Shown: positions 11,931 through 23,069 of the stretch, in pieces | Layout: each line of letters starts with the position of its first letter | Position numbering within the stretch: position 1 is the first letter of the stretch | Source: Tridacna crocea | Lineage: Eukaryota; Mollusca; Bivalvia; Cardiida; Cardiidae | Length of the DNA stretch: 64,000 nucleotides | Assembly (NCBI GenBank): GCA_943736015.1 | Contig: OX031069.1 | Span: 37,544,728 to 37,608,727, forward strand | Direction of reading: 5' to 3' | Position numbers and translations under genes: made by a program | Notes under the pieces: generated by a model | What the model saw: only the letters and a program-made list of their open reading frames with translations | The model's database searches: none | What the model was told of the DNA's origin: nothing

Positions 11931-12139
11931 CTCGTTGCGAGACGACAAAATTTTAGACTTGTCCAAACTGAAAACATTTGCAGACTTCAAATGATATATG
12001 AAACAAATAATTAACTTCGTCTTTGGAAACATAGAAAACATTGTAGGAAGAGAAGAAAATGCTGGTAACCAACATTTTCTTCTTTTCCAACATTTTTTTG
12101 AAAAGATCTATTCCTCAGGATTGTGTGGTGAAAGGTTAA
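11927..12139. mobile_element. Family A MITE, inverted copy
   Basis: Starts at the shared TTAA with CTCGTTGCGAGACGACAAAA, the reverse-complement end of the family. The core is GAAAATGCTGGTAACCAACA, and it ends GATTGTGTGGTGAAAGG before TTAA at 12136-12139. Confidence 0.8.
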
Positions 12140-13015
12140 TTCGGGCCATATATCTTCCTGGCAATTCCGCTAAGTTGACAGAATGTTTTGAAACTATAAT
12201 GACTTTGATTTATTCCTAACGGAGACGCAGTCTTTGGTGCTGTTGTTGTAGTACAGTTGGTTGAAGGTAGACTAGACTTCACTAATTTTACCACCTTTTC
12301 TTGCCCTTACATTTTTTCATTTACCTTTAATACTAGAAGCGCCACCTCAGTTCCGACTATACAGATATATAGGATAAATTAGTCGGTGGTTTGAGATAAA
12401 AATTTATTAAACGAGTTGACAAAAATGTCATTAAATTTAGTTTGGACGATTCTAGTAAACAATAAGCTCTAAAGCTAACGTATGTCAGATCCTTTTTTTC
12501 TCACATAACTGTACAACAAGAATTATAGTCCATAATGTGTTAAAACATAGGCATACATGTATAATGAAATTTACATGAATCTTTGTCGGTTCTTTGACAT
12601 GTACATTGCCAACAAAAAATAATTCCAAAGAAACTTGCATATATTGATTTTGCTTTGAATCTAAAAGTGATTAATTGAGTTCACAATTTTATCTTGATTT
12701 CGAATTTTGGTCGTAAATTTCACTCAGGAAACCTCAGGAAACTTGGTCAGCAGTGTTTAGAACTGAAATGTATTATTACAGTGTTAACTAAGTACAGCAC
12801 TATTTTCATATCTGGCAAGAGAATTCGTAATGGCTGTTTTACATTGAAAACGATGGAAGTTATGTGATAAAAAGGTATTCTATATATAAGTGCGCTAGAG
12901 AAATCCAGTGATACCTGTCTCAAGCAACAAGAATATGTAACTGACAACTTACATCGACTCCGAAAAAAGGCTGAATGTTGAGGTCAAATGCTCCTTTGAT
13001 GGGCGGTACATTTAT
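12140..13015. other. No recognisable feature
   Basis: No exon or known repeat seen in this stretch. Confidence 0.35.
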
Positions 13016-13210
13016 CAACGGCAAAGACGCTGGACTTATGTTAGCCTGCGCGGACTGAACAGACTGTTCCGGGCCGATACTTTGTTTAGATCAATTACAG
13101 CATTCTCTGACGGAGTATGACTAACGTAAATATTGACCATGCTCTGTGAAAAGAGGGTTTAATGAATCTGCAAAAGTTTTCGACTGACCTGGGTTGAAAC
13201 ATTTGCTATT
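13016..13210. repeat. Family C fragments
   Basis: TTAGCCTGCGCGGACTG with a diverged right arm near 13040-13085, and a second fragment near 13135-13205 (GAAAAGAGGGTTTAATG, then CGACTGACCTGGGTTGAAAC) that lacks its hairpin. Confidence 0.5.
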
Positions 13211-13262
13211 GGTAAATTTTCTGGATGCTCAGATACCATTTTACCTCAAGATTCAGCTGATG

Positions 13263-13482
13263 TTATGCACCCCCCCCCCCCCTACAAAATAACCCATGGG
13301 TCATTTCACTACGTACTGAGGAATGACCCGGGTCAAATGATCCCAGAGGGTTATTTTTTTACGTAATGACCCGGATTATTTCTCTACGCAGAGAAATGAC
13401 CCATGGGTCATTTCTGTACGTAGAGAAATGACCCATGGATCATTTTGTAGGAGAGGGTCATTGCATTACACCGGCCGTTAGA
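13263..13482. repeat. Family K palindromic repeat with poly(C)
   Basis: A C-run at about 13270-13282 is followed by repeated inverted modules of the type GAAATGACCCATGGGTCATT and CTACGTAGAGAAATGACCC. It ends GGAGAGGGTCATTGCATTAC. A second copy at 33034-33115 is a clean hairpin with the same end. Confidence 0.72.
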
Positions 13483-14736
13483 CAATATGGACTCTATTGA
13501 TACATAACAGTTTTCTATGTAATGACTTGCTTGGTTTAATGCAACAATAGTGCATGAATTAATTCCAACATAACTAAGTACTGTATAAGTATCGAAGTTG
13601 TTAAATTTGACTTATAAAGACTACGCTCAGAGGGAGCATTTTAGTTTATTCGTCATTAATCAAACTGTCTTTTATACAAACGACAAATACAACTAGATAT
13701 GTTTTTCTTTGCGATTGCACTTCGTTAGATAGAGTAATAATATGCAATTTTGCCATTTGAAAAAATGGGATGGTAGTTAAGCAATTAGTAGCAGTCTTTT
13801 TTTTTTTTTTTTCTTACAAGAAATATGACGTCATCACACTGAATTTACACGTAACGTCACTAACGCGTGTTTCTGATCACGTGACATTGCCAAGAGTCTA
13901 AAGTTGCGATTCCATTGTGGGAAATCTAAAGAAACCTTTTGAGGCTACGTAGACCATTGAGGAGATACAACATAATGTTTTGTTTACCTACTTTTGTCTT
14001 TCCTTTTAATATTTACCAATATTTTCTTATCTACTTTTGTCTATTCTTTTTGCCTAATATTTGCCAATAATCGTTTTGCCTATTTCAGTATTTTTTTCAC
14101 TGTTTCGGGATTATTAAATCATTGAAACCATGTACGAAATAGGACCACTTCTATATGACATACATGTAGGTCATCTAATTAATTCCGAAGATTAAAAGGA
14201 AAACTGTGTTAGTTCATGTACTTAGGCTTTAATGTAGCTTTAGCTTGATTATAAAATGTACTTGTGTGTCTTTTGGGATAGAAAAGAACAGCTAACAGGC
14301 AAATTATTTCAAACAGATTAGATGTTTATTTGTTCCTTTTCTTCATTATTTTACACAAAACTGTATCGCAGCGGCCGGTGAACATATCCATGCATTCATT
14401 TCCATTTTATCTGTACTCCGCTTAATAGTATTCCCAGTTCACCCGCTGCTTTCCCACTTAACCGATGTCGAAATAATGCTCAGCAGTGAGAGAGGAATGA
14501 TAGATTAGATAGAAAGTGTGACAAGGTTCACTCAGTCGTCGATAAAATTATTGAAGAAGTGCACATATCTATGTTTGTTCGTTTATTTATTTGCCTGTAA
14601 TAAAAAAGACCAACCAGTGACTAAGGTTGTTAAATTTAACATGAGTTTGACAAAACAAGGTTAAGAGGTACTACGGCGCAGATCGCTATTTAATAGTATA
14701 AAGAGTAGTTGCACGGTGTTGTACACCATAGAAACA
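13483..14736. other. No gene; poly(T) at about 13797-13812
   Basis: A long AT-rich stretch with one T-run. No coding or repeat signature that I can support. Confidence 0.35.
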
Positions 14737-15460
14737 ATCAAAGCGTTGAGAACACGGAAGTGGTATTTGTCATAGAATCCATTGTGTGGAATTGATAATT
14801 TGAAAGAAAACGAGAAATGTTATTTAAATATTGGCTTGAAAGTCAGCCTACTAAGCAATAAATTCATTTTCGGTTGAAGAGGGAGTACTCATGACAAAGG
14901 TAGGTTTATTTATGTATTAATGGTCTTCCTTTGATCATAAAGAGGAGTCGGGAGTACCGTCCCTTGACAGCAGGATGCATGATGGGTGGAGAGCGCATCC
15001 ATGTTAATAGTATAATAAAATTAAGTTTGTACCTGAAAACTATGATTTTGAAATATCTTTGGCCACTAGCATTTGATCAATTATTTCGATATATAAATAT
15101 TCATGCTTAATCAAACGGAATAACACGCAATCGTAGGATTAACAAGCCGTGGGACGAACTGGTTTTGGACTGAAAAAGCCCAGGACCATGCGATCAGTAG
15201 GCAAACTTTGTTTCCTTGCGCCAATAGAAGGCTATGACCGAGTGGAGCTATTTTCATTAAAAAATTACAACTTTCAGGATCGATGGCCTCACCCAGTGTA
15301 TTTTGATATGCCATTTCCAATTTCATAATGAGTGCTACCGAAAAATTCATTTGTCTGAGAAAAGATGACTTTAATTGGGTTTATTTCCTTCGGCTTTGCA
15401 CAAAATACGATACGAGGTCTTCAAAATTTAATTTAAACTCATCTTCTAGAAATACCACAA
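14737..15460. mobile_element. Family I element, copy 2 (inverted relative to copy 1)
   Basis: Begins ATCAAAGCGTTGAGAAC and runs through GTCCCTTGACAGCAGGATGC and CGATGGCCTCACCCAGTG to about 15460, mirroring 6155-6911 with scattered differences. Confidence 0.68.
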
Positions 15461-15636
15461 AAACGACTTTCAGAAAAAAAAACAGTCCGAAGAATTAACC
15501 CCCATTAAATTCATAAGACCTTTTTAAAGCAAATCCCGTAGTATATCATGAACAGAGACAGATACTTAAATCTCCTCTGAAATTTATAGCCACGTATGAA
15601 GATTGTTTGATTTTTTCCTCTCAGGAGTTAATACAC

Positions 15637-15731
15637 GATTGATTGATTGGTCGGTTGATTGATTGGTCGGTTGATTAATGGTTGGATAGATGGATTGATG
15701 GATGGATAGATGGATGGATGGATCGATTGAG
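15637..15731. repeat. GATT/GATG compound microsatellite
   Basis: An irregular run of GATTGATTGGTCGGTT units passing into GATGGATAGATG units; a simple tetranucleotide repeat with interruptions. Confidence 0.85.
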
Positions 15732-15931
15732 TTTAACGCCACTATTAACACATCATATAACTGCGGTCAGTACAGCTACAGTGTGTTTCGAGGCTTTCTC
15801 ACACCAGCACTGACACAACTGTCTTTCCAAGTAACTGACTGCTTTTCTCATGTGCATCAGATGTGAGAAGCGAGAAATCGCAGAAAAGACCATGAACGGT
15901 TCCTTTTTAGAAAAGTTAATTCCAAACTTAC

Positions 15932-16490
15932 TGTTACGAGTCAGGCGTAACTAGAAAGTAGAAGCCAGCAACAAACGATAACAATTAACAGAATTTATTA
16001 ACAAAAATATCAAATAAACAGTGACAATATTACAATAGTACAAAACAATACCTTAGACGTTAAATTCAAAAGACAAATTATTCCAGTCTTAATTCCAGTC
16101 TGATCCTGATCCAAACTGAATGTAATCCAAGCACACGAAGTAATCCTCACTTTAGTCTAGTCTGATCCGAATCCAAACTGAATGTAATCCAAGCACTAAT
16201 TATGACACAAACACAAAATAATCCCCACTGTAATCTGGCAATCATGTATTAACTAGTGAACACTGAGATGTAAAAGCTTTTCCTTTTATAATAACAGGGA
16301 AACTTCCAGAAAATTCATGTTAAAATCAGTTGCATAATTCTTAGTAATCAGATTGTATAAAGGCCTGGAAACTTCCAGCACAATATTCCACAAGAGAGAA
16401 TCCAGTTCTAAAAATAGCAACAGGGGAAAACCATTCAAAAATAGATACACACATGAACAAAGCTAGGAATAACTGGGTATGTACATAACA
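15932..16490 (-). repeat. 3' LTR of the LTR retrotransposon
   Basis: 559 bp, starting TGTTACGAGTCAGGCG and ending GTATGTACATAACA. It differs from the other LTR at about half a dozen places by eye (for example one single-base indel near 16169), so roughly 99% identical. Confidence 0.95.
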
Positions 16491-16501
16491 CTTCCCCCCT
16501 T
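16491..16501 (-). other. Polypurine tract
   Basis: On the minus strand AAGGGGGGAAG lies directly against the 3' LTR, where plus-strand DNA synthesis would be primed. Confidence 0.85.
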
Positions 16502-16711
16502 GAAAAGAAAAAAGAAAGGTTTATGAAATAAATCTTTCTTTTTTGCAATATTATTTATATACATGTATATAATACTTTAACTGAAGTATTACAGAGGAAA
16601 TGGCAAACTCAAATATTAATTATTTCAGACTAATGAAAATAATCCAGGTAATGAAAGTACAATTTAAAAATTCAGTTTAAACATGATATAGGGAAAATAA
16701 CTATTGGAATT

Positions 16712-17743
16712 TCAAACTCTTGAAGGAGCATCTGGTATAATGTTATCTTTCCCTTTTATGTGTCTTATGTCAAGATTAAACTCTTGAAGCAATAAACTCC
16801 ACCTCAGTAATCTTTGATTCTTATTCTTAAGTTTGTGTAGAAAACTTAAAGGGTTATGATCACTGAATACAACAATTGGTGAAGTTGAAGAGGTTAAATA
16901 AACTTCGAACTGCTGGATTGCCAGAATTAAAGCAAGACACTCTTTTTCTATGGTAGAGTAATTTTTCTGATGTTTGTTAAATTTCTTAGAAAAGTAACAA
17001 ACAGGGTGATCAATACCATTATTATCTTCTTGTAAAAGAACAGCACCAATACCAACATCACTTGCATCAACAGCTAATTTGAAACATTTGTCAAAATCAG
17101 GTGCCAAGAGAACTGGTGCACTCTTTAGTATGGCTTTCAGACGATCAAATGCATCTTGACATATGTCATTCCATTTGAACTTTGTGCTTTTCTTAAGTAA
17201 ATTTGTTAAAGGTTCAGCAATACCCGAGAAATTTTTACAGAATTTCCTGCAGTAGCCAGCCATACCAAGAAATCGCATCAGCTGTCTTTTACATTTAGGC
17301 ACAGGAAACTCAGAGATAGCATTGACTTTAGCTTCTAAAGGTTTAACTTGACCCTGTCCCACAAAATGTCCTAGAAATGTTACAGTAGCTTGACAGAATT
17401 CAGTTTTTGCAAGATTCACAGTCAGTTTCGCTTCACTGAGTCTGTCGAAGAACTTCCTGATTCTTTGAAGGTGGTCACTCCAACTGTCTGAGTAGATGAT
17501 GACATCGTCAATATATGCATCACAACCATCTAATCCACATATAACGTTGTTTACAAGTCGCTGAAACGTTGCAGGAGAATTTTTCATCCCAAACGGCATA
17601 ACTTTGTACTGGTACAGACCGATTGGAGTAGCAAAGGCTGATACTTCTTTTGCTCTATCAGTCAGTGGAACTTGCCAGAATCCTTTTAGCAGGTCGAATT
17701 TGGTGACATATTTAGAATTTCCAACTTTGTCAATAGTCATCAA
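16712..17743 (-). pseudogene. Reverse transcriptase and RNase H
   Basis: 343 codons overlapping the previous frame by 14 nt in another phase. FDLLKGFWQVPL, the YIDD active site at residues 77-80 and FLGHFVG are reverse transcriptase. RNase H follows with acidic residues in LAVDASD (226), IEKECLAL (268) and FSDHNPLSF (295), and ends DAPSRV. There is no integrase after it, which is the key point on gene order. About 220 bp of noncoding sequence separate its stop from the polypurine tract. Confidence 0.95.
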
Positions 17744-19133
17744 TTCTTGGTATTGGAAAAGAGTCTGTTTTTGTCACAGAGTTCACCTTACGATAGTCAG
17801 TACACATTCTATAAGTTCCATTTGATTTGGGTACTAATATACATGGTGAACTGTAATTACTCTGGCTAGGTTCAATAAAGTCATTTTCCAGTAAGTATTT
17901 TACTTCATCTTGGAGGTATTTCTGTTTCAAAGGATTCATTCTATATGGATGTTGCTTTATTGGTTTAGAATCTTCCACAATGACATCATGATAGATTTTA
18001 TCAGTTCTTGTGGGGATGTCAGGAAATAAATGTTCATATTCATGTATCAACTGTTTCAGCTCTTCCTGTTGTGATGGTTCCAAGTGAGAAAGTTTGTTGT
18101 CAAGGTTTCTCAAAATATCAGAATTCTCAAGTTTAGATGGACCAGGATCAGATTTATCATTAAAGGCAGAATTTACTTCAATTTCAAATACACTTGATTC
18201 TTGTGGGACAGTGTTTACAACTGTAATTGGTTTTGAAATAGAGCTATCTCTGTCAAAGTTTTCTTTTAACATATTTACATGACACATTTGTTTGTTTTTA
18301 CGCCTTCCTGGAGTATTAATTATATAGTTCAAATCACTTGTTTTCTTGTCAATAGTGTAGGGTCCAAAATATCTTGCCTGTAGAGGTCTGCCAGGTATTG
18401 GCAAAAGAGCAAGGACTTTGTCACCTGGTTTAAATTTTCTATCTATAACATGGTTGTCATATCTTGCTTTCATTTTGCCCTGAGACGTTTTAAGATTAGA
18501 CCTAGCAACCTCACATGCCCTAGACAGTCTATTTCTGAAGTCAGAAACATACTGTAGTAAATCCAAAGGTGTTTCATCATTTGAAAGAAATTTCTCTTTC
18601 AACAGTTTTAAAGGTCCACGAACAGAATGGCCAAAAACTAATTCAAAAGGGCTGAAACCAAGAGATTCTTGTACAGATTCTCTGGCTGCAAATAGTAACA
18701 AATAGATGCCCTCATCCCAATCTTTTTCAGTGTCAAAGCAATATGATCTTATCATATTTTTTAATGTCCGATGAAATCTTTCTAAAGCACCTTGACTTTC
18801 AGGGTGATAGGCGGATGACCTGTATTGCTTGATTCCTAATTCATGCATAACCTGTTGGAATATACCAGACATAAAATTTGACCCTTGATCAGACTGAACT
18901 GATTTTGGAAGACCAACAAATGTGAAAAATTTTAAAAGAGCTTTGACTATGGACTTTGTTTTGATGTTCCTTAAAGGAATAGCTTCAGGAAAACGTGTAG
19001 AAGTACACATAATTGTTAAGAGATACTCATTTCCTGACTTGGTTCGAGGTAAAGGACCAACACAATCTATAAGTATCCTACTGAAAGGTTCATCAAAAGC
19101 AGGAATAGGTTGTAATTGAGCTTTGGGAATGGT
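17730..19133 (-). pseudogene. Integrase core, GPY/F module and N-terminal reverse transcriptase
   Basis: Continues in the same frame after the stop. The first catalytic Asp is in LIDCVGPLP just past the stop, the second in SDQGSNF, and the Glu is in ALERFHRT with 35 residues between the last two, a D,D-35-E core. RYFGPYTI is the GPY/F module of Ty3/gypsy integrases. Then comes the N-terminal reverse transcriptase with FIEPSQSNYSSPCILVPK and MCTDYRKVN. The frame ends after IPRIDDY through a frameshift. Confidence 0.93.
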
Positions 19134-20757
19134 TTAGTTGGGTTTACCTACCATTTGACATGTATGGCAAGTTTTACAATATTTAGAGACATCTGATTTG
19201 AGACCAGGCCAATAAAAATGATTAATAATTTTGTGATAGGTCTTGTTTATACCTAGATGACCTGACATAGGACTTTCATGGGCTATACTTAGTATTTCAT
19301 GACGATATGACTTTGGAACCACAATTTGGTGGTAAACAGCCCATTCATCATCAGCTGGGACATCAAATGGTCGCCATTTTCTCATAAGAATCCCATTCTT
19401 TATATAGTAACACATTGGGACCTGTGAAATTTCATCTTCAGGTAAAGCCCTAAAAATTAATTTTGAAATCTCAGGATCAGTTTGCTGTTCCTGGATAAGC
19501 TGTGACTTTGACAGCGTGTCGTGACCTTGGTCAATAGACCTTGGTGGTGAATGGCAAGACATTGACGAGTCTGTCTGAGTATCAGACAAACTGGGATCGA
19601 GAGACTTTTTAATCTCATTATTAAAGTATTGACCAATAAAAGTATCTGTCAAGTCAATGTCAGAGTTTGAGTTTTTCAAAATGGCCTTTTTAGCCATAGC
19701 TCGGGTAACTGCACAAGAAGGATACAAGTCAGGAATTTCCTGCTCGATAGGGTCATCTGTTTGACCTATAGTTGGTGTGTCAGTTACAAGTGGATTAACC
19801 ACAACCTTATCTCCAGCTAAGTCATTGCCTAGCAGTAAATGGACACCTTTAAAAGGTAAGGAAGGTTTAATACCAATAACCACAGGCCCAGTAACCAAAT
19901 CTGATGACAAATTAACATGATGGAGAGGGATATTAACAGTTCCACACTCTACACCCTGAATAAGGACACTAGTACCGGAAGAAGTCTTCTCAGAAAAAGG
20001 CAGTATATCTGCCAAAATAAGAGATTGAGAAGCTCCTGTGTCTCTTAAAATTTTAAAAGGGGTAGGTGGGCAATTATCACCTGAAAGTGATACAAAACCA
20101 TTCAACATAAATGGTTCAAAAATCTCCATAGTAGAATCAGACTTGGGTTTTGTGACTATGTCAATTGTATTGGTTTTGATAGAAGACTGTGGCCTTGGCC
20201 TTAGAGTGGTGAGCCCTGTTGGTTTGGCTTCATCACTTTCTAACTTCCTTTTTAGTTTCAAACATTCAGAAACAAGGTGACCAGGTTTCTTACAATAGTT
20301 ACAAGTGGGTCGAGATAAGGGATATTGACTTTTGGTTTCACTAGTAGAATTGGGTTTGGGTGTATTGGATTGACTGGGCATGCCAGATGAATTACCAGAC
20401 GTAGATTTATTTTGGGGATGTGAGGAAGTAGGTTTTGGTTTATTAATAAAAGAAACTTTATGTGTAAGGTAGTAATTATCAGCCAGACGAGCTGCTTCTT
20501 CTAAAGTTTCAACTTGTTTTTCGTCTAAGAATGTCTTAACATCAGATTGAATACAACGTTTGAATTCTTCAACTAACATAAGTTGTCTTAGTTTATCATA
20601 ATTTTGGTCTATTTTCTTAGAACAGCACCATCTATCAAATAACTGTTCTTTGTTTCTAGCAAATTCAACATGAGTCTGGTTAGAATCTTTTTTACAATTT
20701 CTAAATTTTTGTCTATATGCTTCTGGGACCAGCTCATAACCTTTGAGAATAAGTTCT
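19134..20757 (-). pseudogene. Gag C-terminus, zinc knuckle, protease, integrase zinc-binding domain
   Basis: Open from the MITE junction to a TAA at 19134-19136. Counting from the methionine at 20579, a CCHC knuckle (CNYCKKPGHLVSEC) occupies residues 93-106 and an aspartic protease active site (ILRDTGASQS) has its Asp at 180. The last 60 residues hold the HHCC integrase finger (GHLGINKTYHKI and CKTCHTC). The frame is the same as that of gag upstream and of the integrase core downstream, so the ancestral element had one fused gag-pol frame. Confidence 0.92.
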
Positions 20758-20986
20758 TTAACCCATTACCACACAATCCCTACTTTTGACACCCCTGAGA
20801 AAGAAGCCTTTTGAAAACACTGTGGGAAAAGGAGAAAATGCTGGTAACCAGCAATTTCTCCTTTTCCCACAGTGTTTTCTACCCTTCCCAGAACAAGTTT
20901 CAGTTTTTCAGTCACCTTCACTTTGTCGTCTGCAAATGCTTTCAATTTGGACCAGTCTAAAATTTTGTCGTGTGGTAAAGAGTTAA
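20758..20986. mobile_element. Family A MITE nested in gag
   Basis: 229 bp including TTAA at both ends (20758-20761 and 20983-20986). Termini are CCCATTACCACACAATCCC and, inverted, CTCTTTACCACACGAC. The core hairpin is GGAGAAAATGCTGGTAACC and its complement. Removing the element with one TTAA rejoins two gag segments that read through without a break, proving both the boundary and the TTAA duplication. Confidence 0.93.
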
Positions 20987-21668
20987 CAGTCTCATAATGA
21001 TGACATTGTTCAACACCTAGTTGTGTATAAATTTCACGAGCTTTGCCTATCAAAACACTTTGCAGAAGCAAAGTCCAGTGCTCTTTTGGCCAATTTAAGT
21101 TTTCTGCAACTTTTTCAAAGTGTAGGAAGTATTTATCAACTTCTTTTTCTTGAAATGGAGGAACAAGGCTTATATGTTTTGTAACATCAAAATTGTATTC
21201 AATCTTTTGCTTCGGCTGATTTGCTCTTTCTTGCATTTCTATTTCCCTCATTCTTAATTGAAATTCTCTCTCCTTCTCTCTCTCTTCCCTTTCCCTTTCT
21301 TCTCTCTCCCTTTCTCTTTCCCTTTCTCTTTCCTTCTCTCTTTCTAGTCTTTCTTCTCTCTGTCTTTCCCTTTCTCTTTCCTTCTCTCTTTCCTGAATTT
21401 CTAATTGTCTGATCTGCAATTTTAATTCAAGTTCTTTCGAACTTGAAACTGACTGAACGTCAACTATCAGGGAAAGAGCATTTTCATTAAAAATCTCCTC
21501 ATCAACAAAATATTGTACCAAAATGTTCTTAATTTCATGTTTACGCATTGAAGATTTTACTTCAGACAATTTATAGTGTTTAGCAAGATTAAGCAAATCA
21601 GTCTTTTTACCTAAATTCAATAACTCCACAGACGGTTCAGCCGTAAATTTATCTAAGTCAAAAGACAT
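20769..21668 (-). pseudogene. Retrotransposon gag, N-terminal part, interrupted by a MITE
   Basis: The frame starts MSFDLDKFTAEPSVELLNLG. Residues 15-55 look like a SAP-like helix-extended-helix, and about 86-150 form a very charged Glu/Arg coiled-coil tract encoded by a TC-rich low-complexity run (21240-21400). A capsid-like segment follows at 160-228 (SLVPPFQEKEVDKYF and KEHWTLLLQSVLIGKAREIY). After residue 228 the frame enters the family A MITE at 20986, reads about 73 codons of it and stops at a TAA at 20766-20768 near its far end. The MITE has a net length of 225 bp, so gag resumes in the same frame beyond it. Everything after residue 228 in this frame is MITE, not gag. Confidence 0.9.
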
Positions 21669-21848
21669 GTTTGTTTGTTGCTGGATTCAAGTACAAAATT
21701 GTATTATAATTACTGATTAGTAATTTTGACTAACAGGATGTATTAGATTTATTCAAATTGTGAAAAGCAAACGTCTATGTCTTTTTTTCTTTTTTTTCAA
21801 TCGATGGTTAATCCCAAAAGGAAAACGAATGCGTTAGTCTATTTTCCA

Positions 21849-21866
21849 ATCCCGGACGAGCCCCCA
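21849..21866 (-). other. Primer-binding site, tRNA-Pro type
   Basis: On the minus strand, five bases after the 5' LTR, the 18 bases TGGGGGCTCGTCCGGGAT complement the 3' end of a proline tRNA. This is the same primer site used by several gammaretroviruses. It confirms the orientation of the element. Confidence 0.9.
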
Positions 21867-21871
21867 ATTTC

Positions 21872-22431
21872 TGTTACGAGTCAGGCGTAACTAGAAAGTA
21901 GAAGCCAGCAACAAACGATAACAATTAACAGAATTTATTAACAAAAATATCAAATAAACAGTGACAATATTACAATAGTACAAAACAATACCTTAGACGT
22001 TAAATTCAAAAGACAATTTATTCCAGTCTTAATTCCAGTCTGATCCTGATCCAAACTGAATGTAATCCAAGCACACGAAGTAATCCTCACTTTAGTCTAG
22101 TCTGATCCGAAATCCAAACTGAATGTAATCCAAGGACTAATTATGACACAAACACAAAATAATCCCCACTGTAGACTGGCAATCATGTATTAACTAGTGA
22201 ACACTGAGATGTAAAAGCTTTTCCTTTTATAATAACAGGGAAACTTCCAGAAAATTCATGTTAAAATCAGTTGCATAATTCTTAGTAATCAGATTGTATA
22301 AAGGCCTGGAAACTTCCAGCACAATATTCCACAAGAGAGAATCCAGTTCTAAAAATAGCAACAGGGGAAAACCATTCAAAAATAGATACACACATGAACA
22401 AAGCGAGGAATAACTGGGTATGTACATAACA
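21872..22431 (-). repeat. 5' LTR of the LTR retrotransposon
   Basis: 560 bp with the same ends as the left LTR. It should carry the promoter for the minus-strand transcript; I cannot place a TATA box with confidence. Confidence 0.95.
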
Positions 22432-22436
22432 CTTAC

Positions 22437-22975
22437 ACAGAAAATCTCCCTGATAGAAGCGGTGTTTATTGTTCTCTACAGGAAATAGACGTCTCTTACA
22501 CTAAAATTTCCTCAACCGGAAATAGAGATAACATGATATTGAAACTTAATATAGGTCAATAAGTTTTACTTTATAAATGAATGAGGTGCAATAGAGCATT
22601 TTTGTCAATAAAAGTGTTACAGCAAGAGAAATTAAATGCCTCACTATTGACATATAAAACTAAAGTCTTAAGACGCATTTCCTATCGGCGGGAGATGCTA
22701 TTTAAAACTCTGTGACCTGTTACAGATGCCTTGCTTTTGTTAACGGATCTGATTTAAGGTGATTAAAATGCTTTTCTTACGTTTGAACCATGTTCTATGA
22801 AAAGGGGTATTTAAGTATCTGCGAAAAGAATCGACCACGTCAGCCTGCACAGTGGGTTGCTAAAGGAAATTGGTTTTATGAATTCATAGTTATATAAGGT
22901 CTTAATTGGTATCATCCATCACGTAGATGTATTTAACCCCATTTGTATTCAGGCCAACTCATTTATATATTGCAG
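22437..22975. other. Flank of LTR element with a family C fragment
   Basis: No gene is seen. A degraded family C half (GAAAAGGGGTATTTAAGTAT, then CACGTCAGCCTGCACAG) sits at about 22795-22860. Confidence 0.5.
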
Positions 22976-23069
22976 GTTGTGTCTATAAGCAGAGCTGAAC
23001 AAATGGCAAAGTTGAAAACCTACGAGGACCTTTGCTACAAAAAGATGGCGGAAGCAAAGATACGAGAAG
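22976..23069 (+). CDS. Receptor exon a: start of ectodomain, first cysteine
   Basis: Exon of 94 nt after a TTGCAG acceptor, with donor GTAAAT. It is open only in phase 0 and encodes 31 residues ending MAEAKIRE. The segment EDLCYKKM carries the first ectodomain cysteine, in an amphipathic helix as in calcitonin-receptor-like proteins. It ends in phase 1, and the split glycine codon is completed by the next exon. An alternative acceptor at 22951-22952 would also leave an open frame and lengthen the exon by 24 nt. The exon upstream with the start codon and signal peptide was not identified; it may lie left of the LTR element or outside the window. Confidence 0.82.

Larger units (their letters stand above)
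15932..22431 (-). mobile_element. Gmr1-type Ty3/gypsy LTR retrotransposon, 6.5 kb, defective
   Basis: Two LTRs (15932-16490 and 21872-22431) start TG and end CA on the + strand and are bracketed by the 5-bp duplication CTTAC at 15927-15931 and 22432-22436. The coding strand is minus, so the 5' LTR is at the right. Order along the transcript is gag, zinc knuckle, protease, integrase, reverse transcriptase, RNase H. Integrase before reverse transcriptase is the Ty1/copia order, yet the protein motifs (GPY/F module, RT type) are Ty3/gypsy; this combination is known from Gmr1-like elements. The reading frame is broken by a MITE in gag, a stop at 19134-19136 and a frameshift at about 17730-17743. 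No envelope-like frame is seen. Confidence 0.95.

Noticed and set aside
16712-20757. Calling the LTR element Ty1/copia from its gene order
   Set aside because: The RT/RNase H motifs and the GPY/F module are Ty3/gypsy in type; only the gene order is copia-like, so the Gmr1 type fits better.
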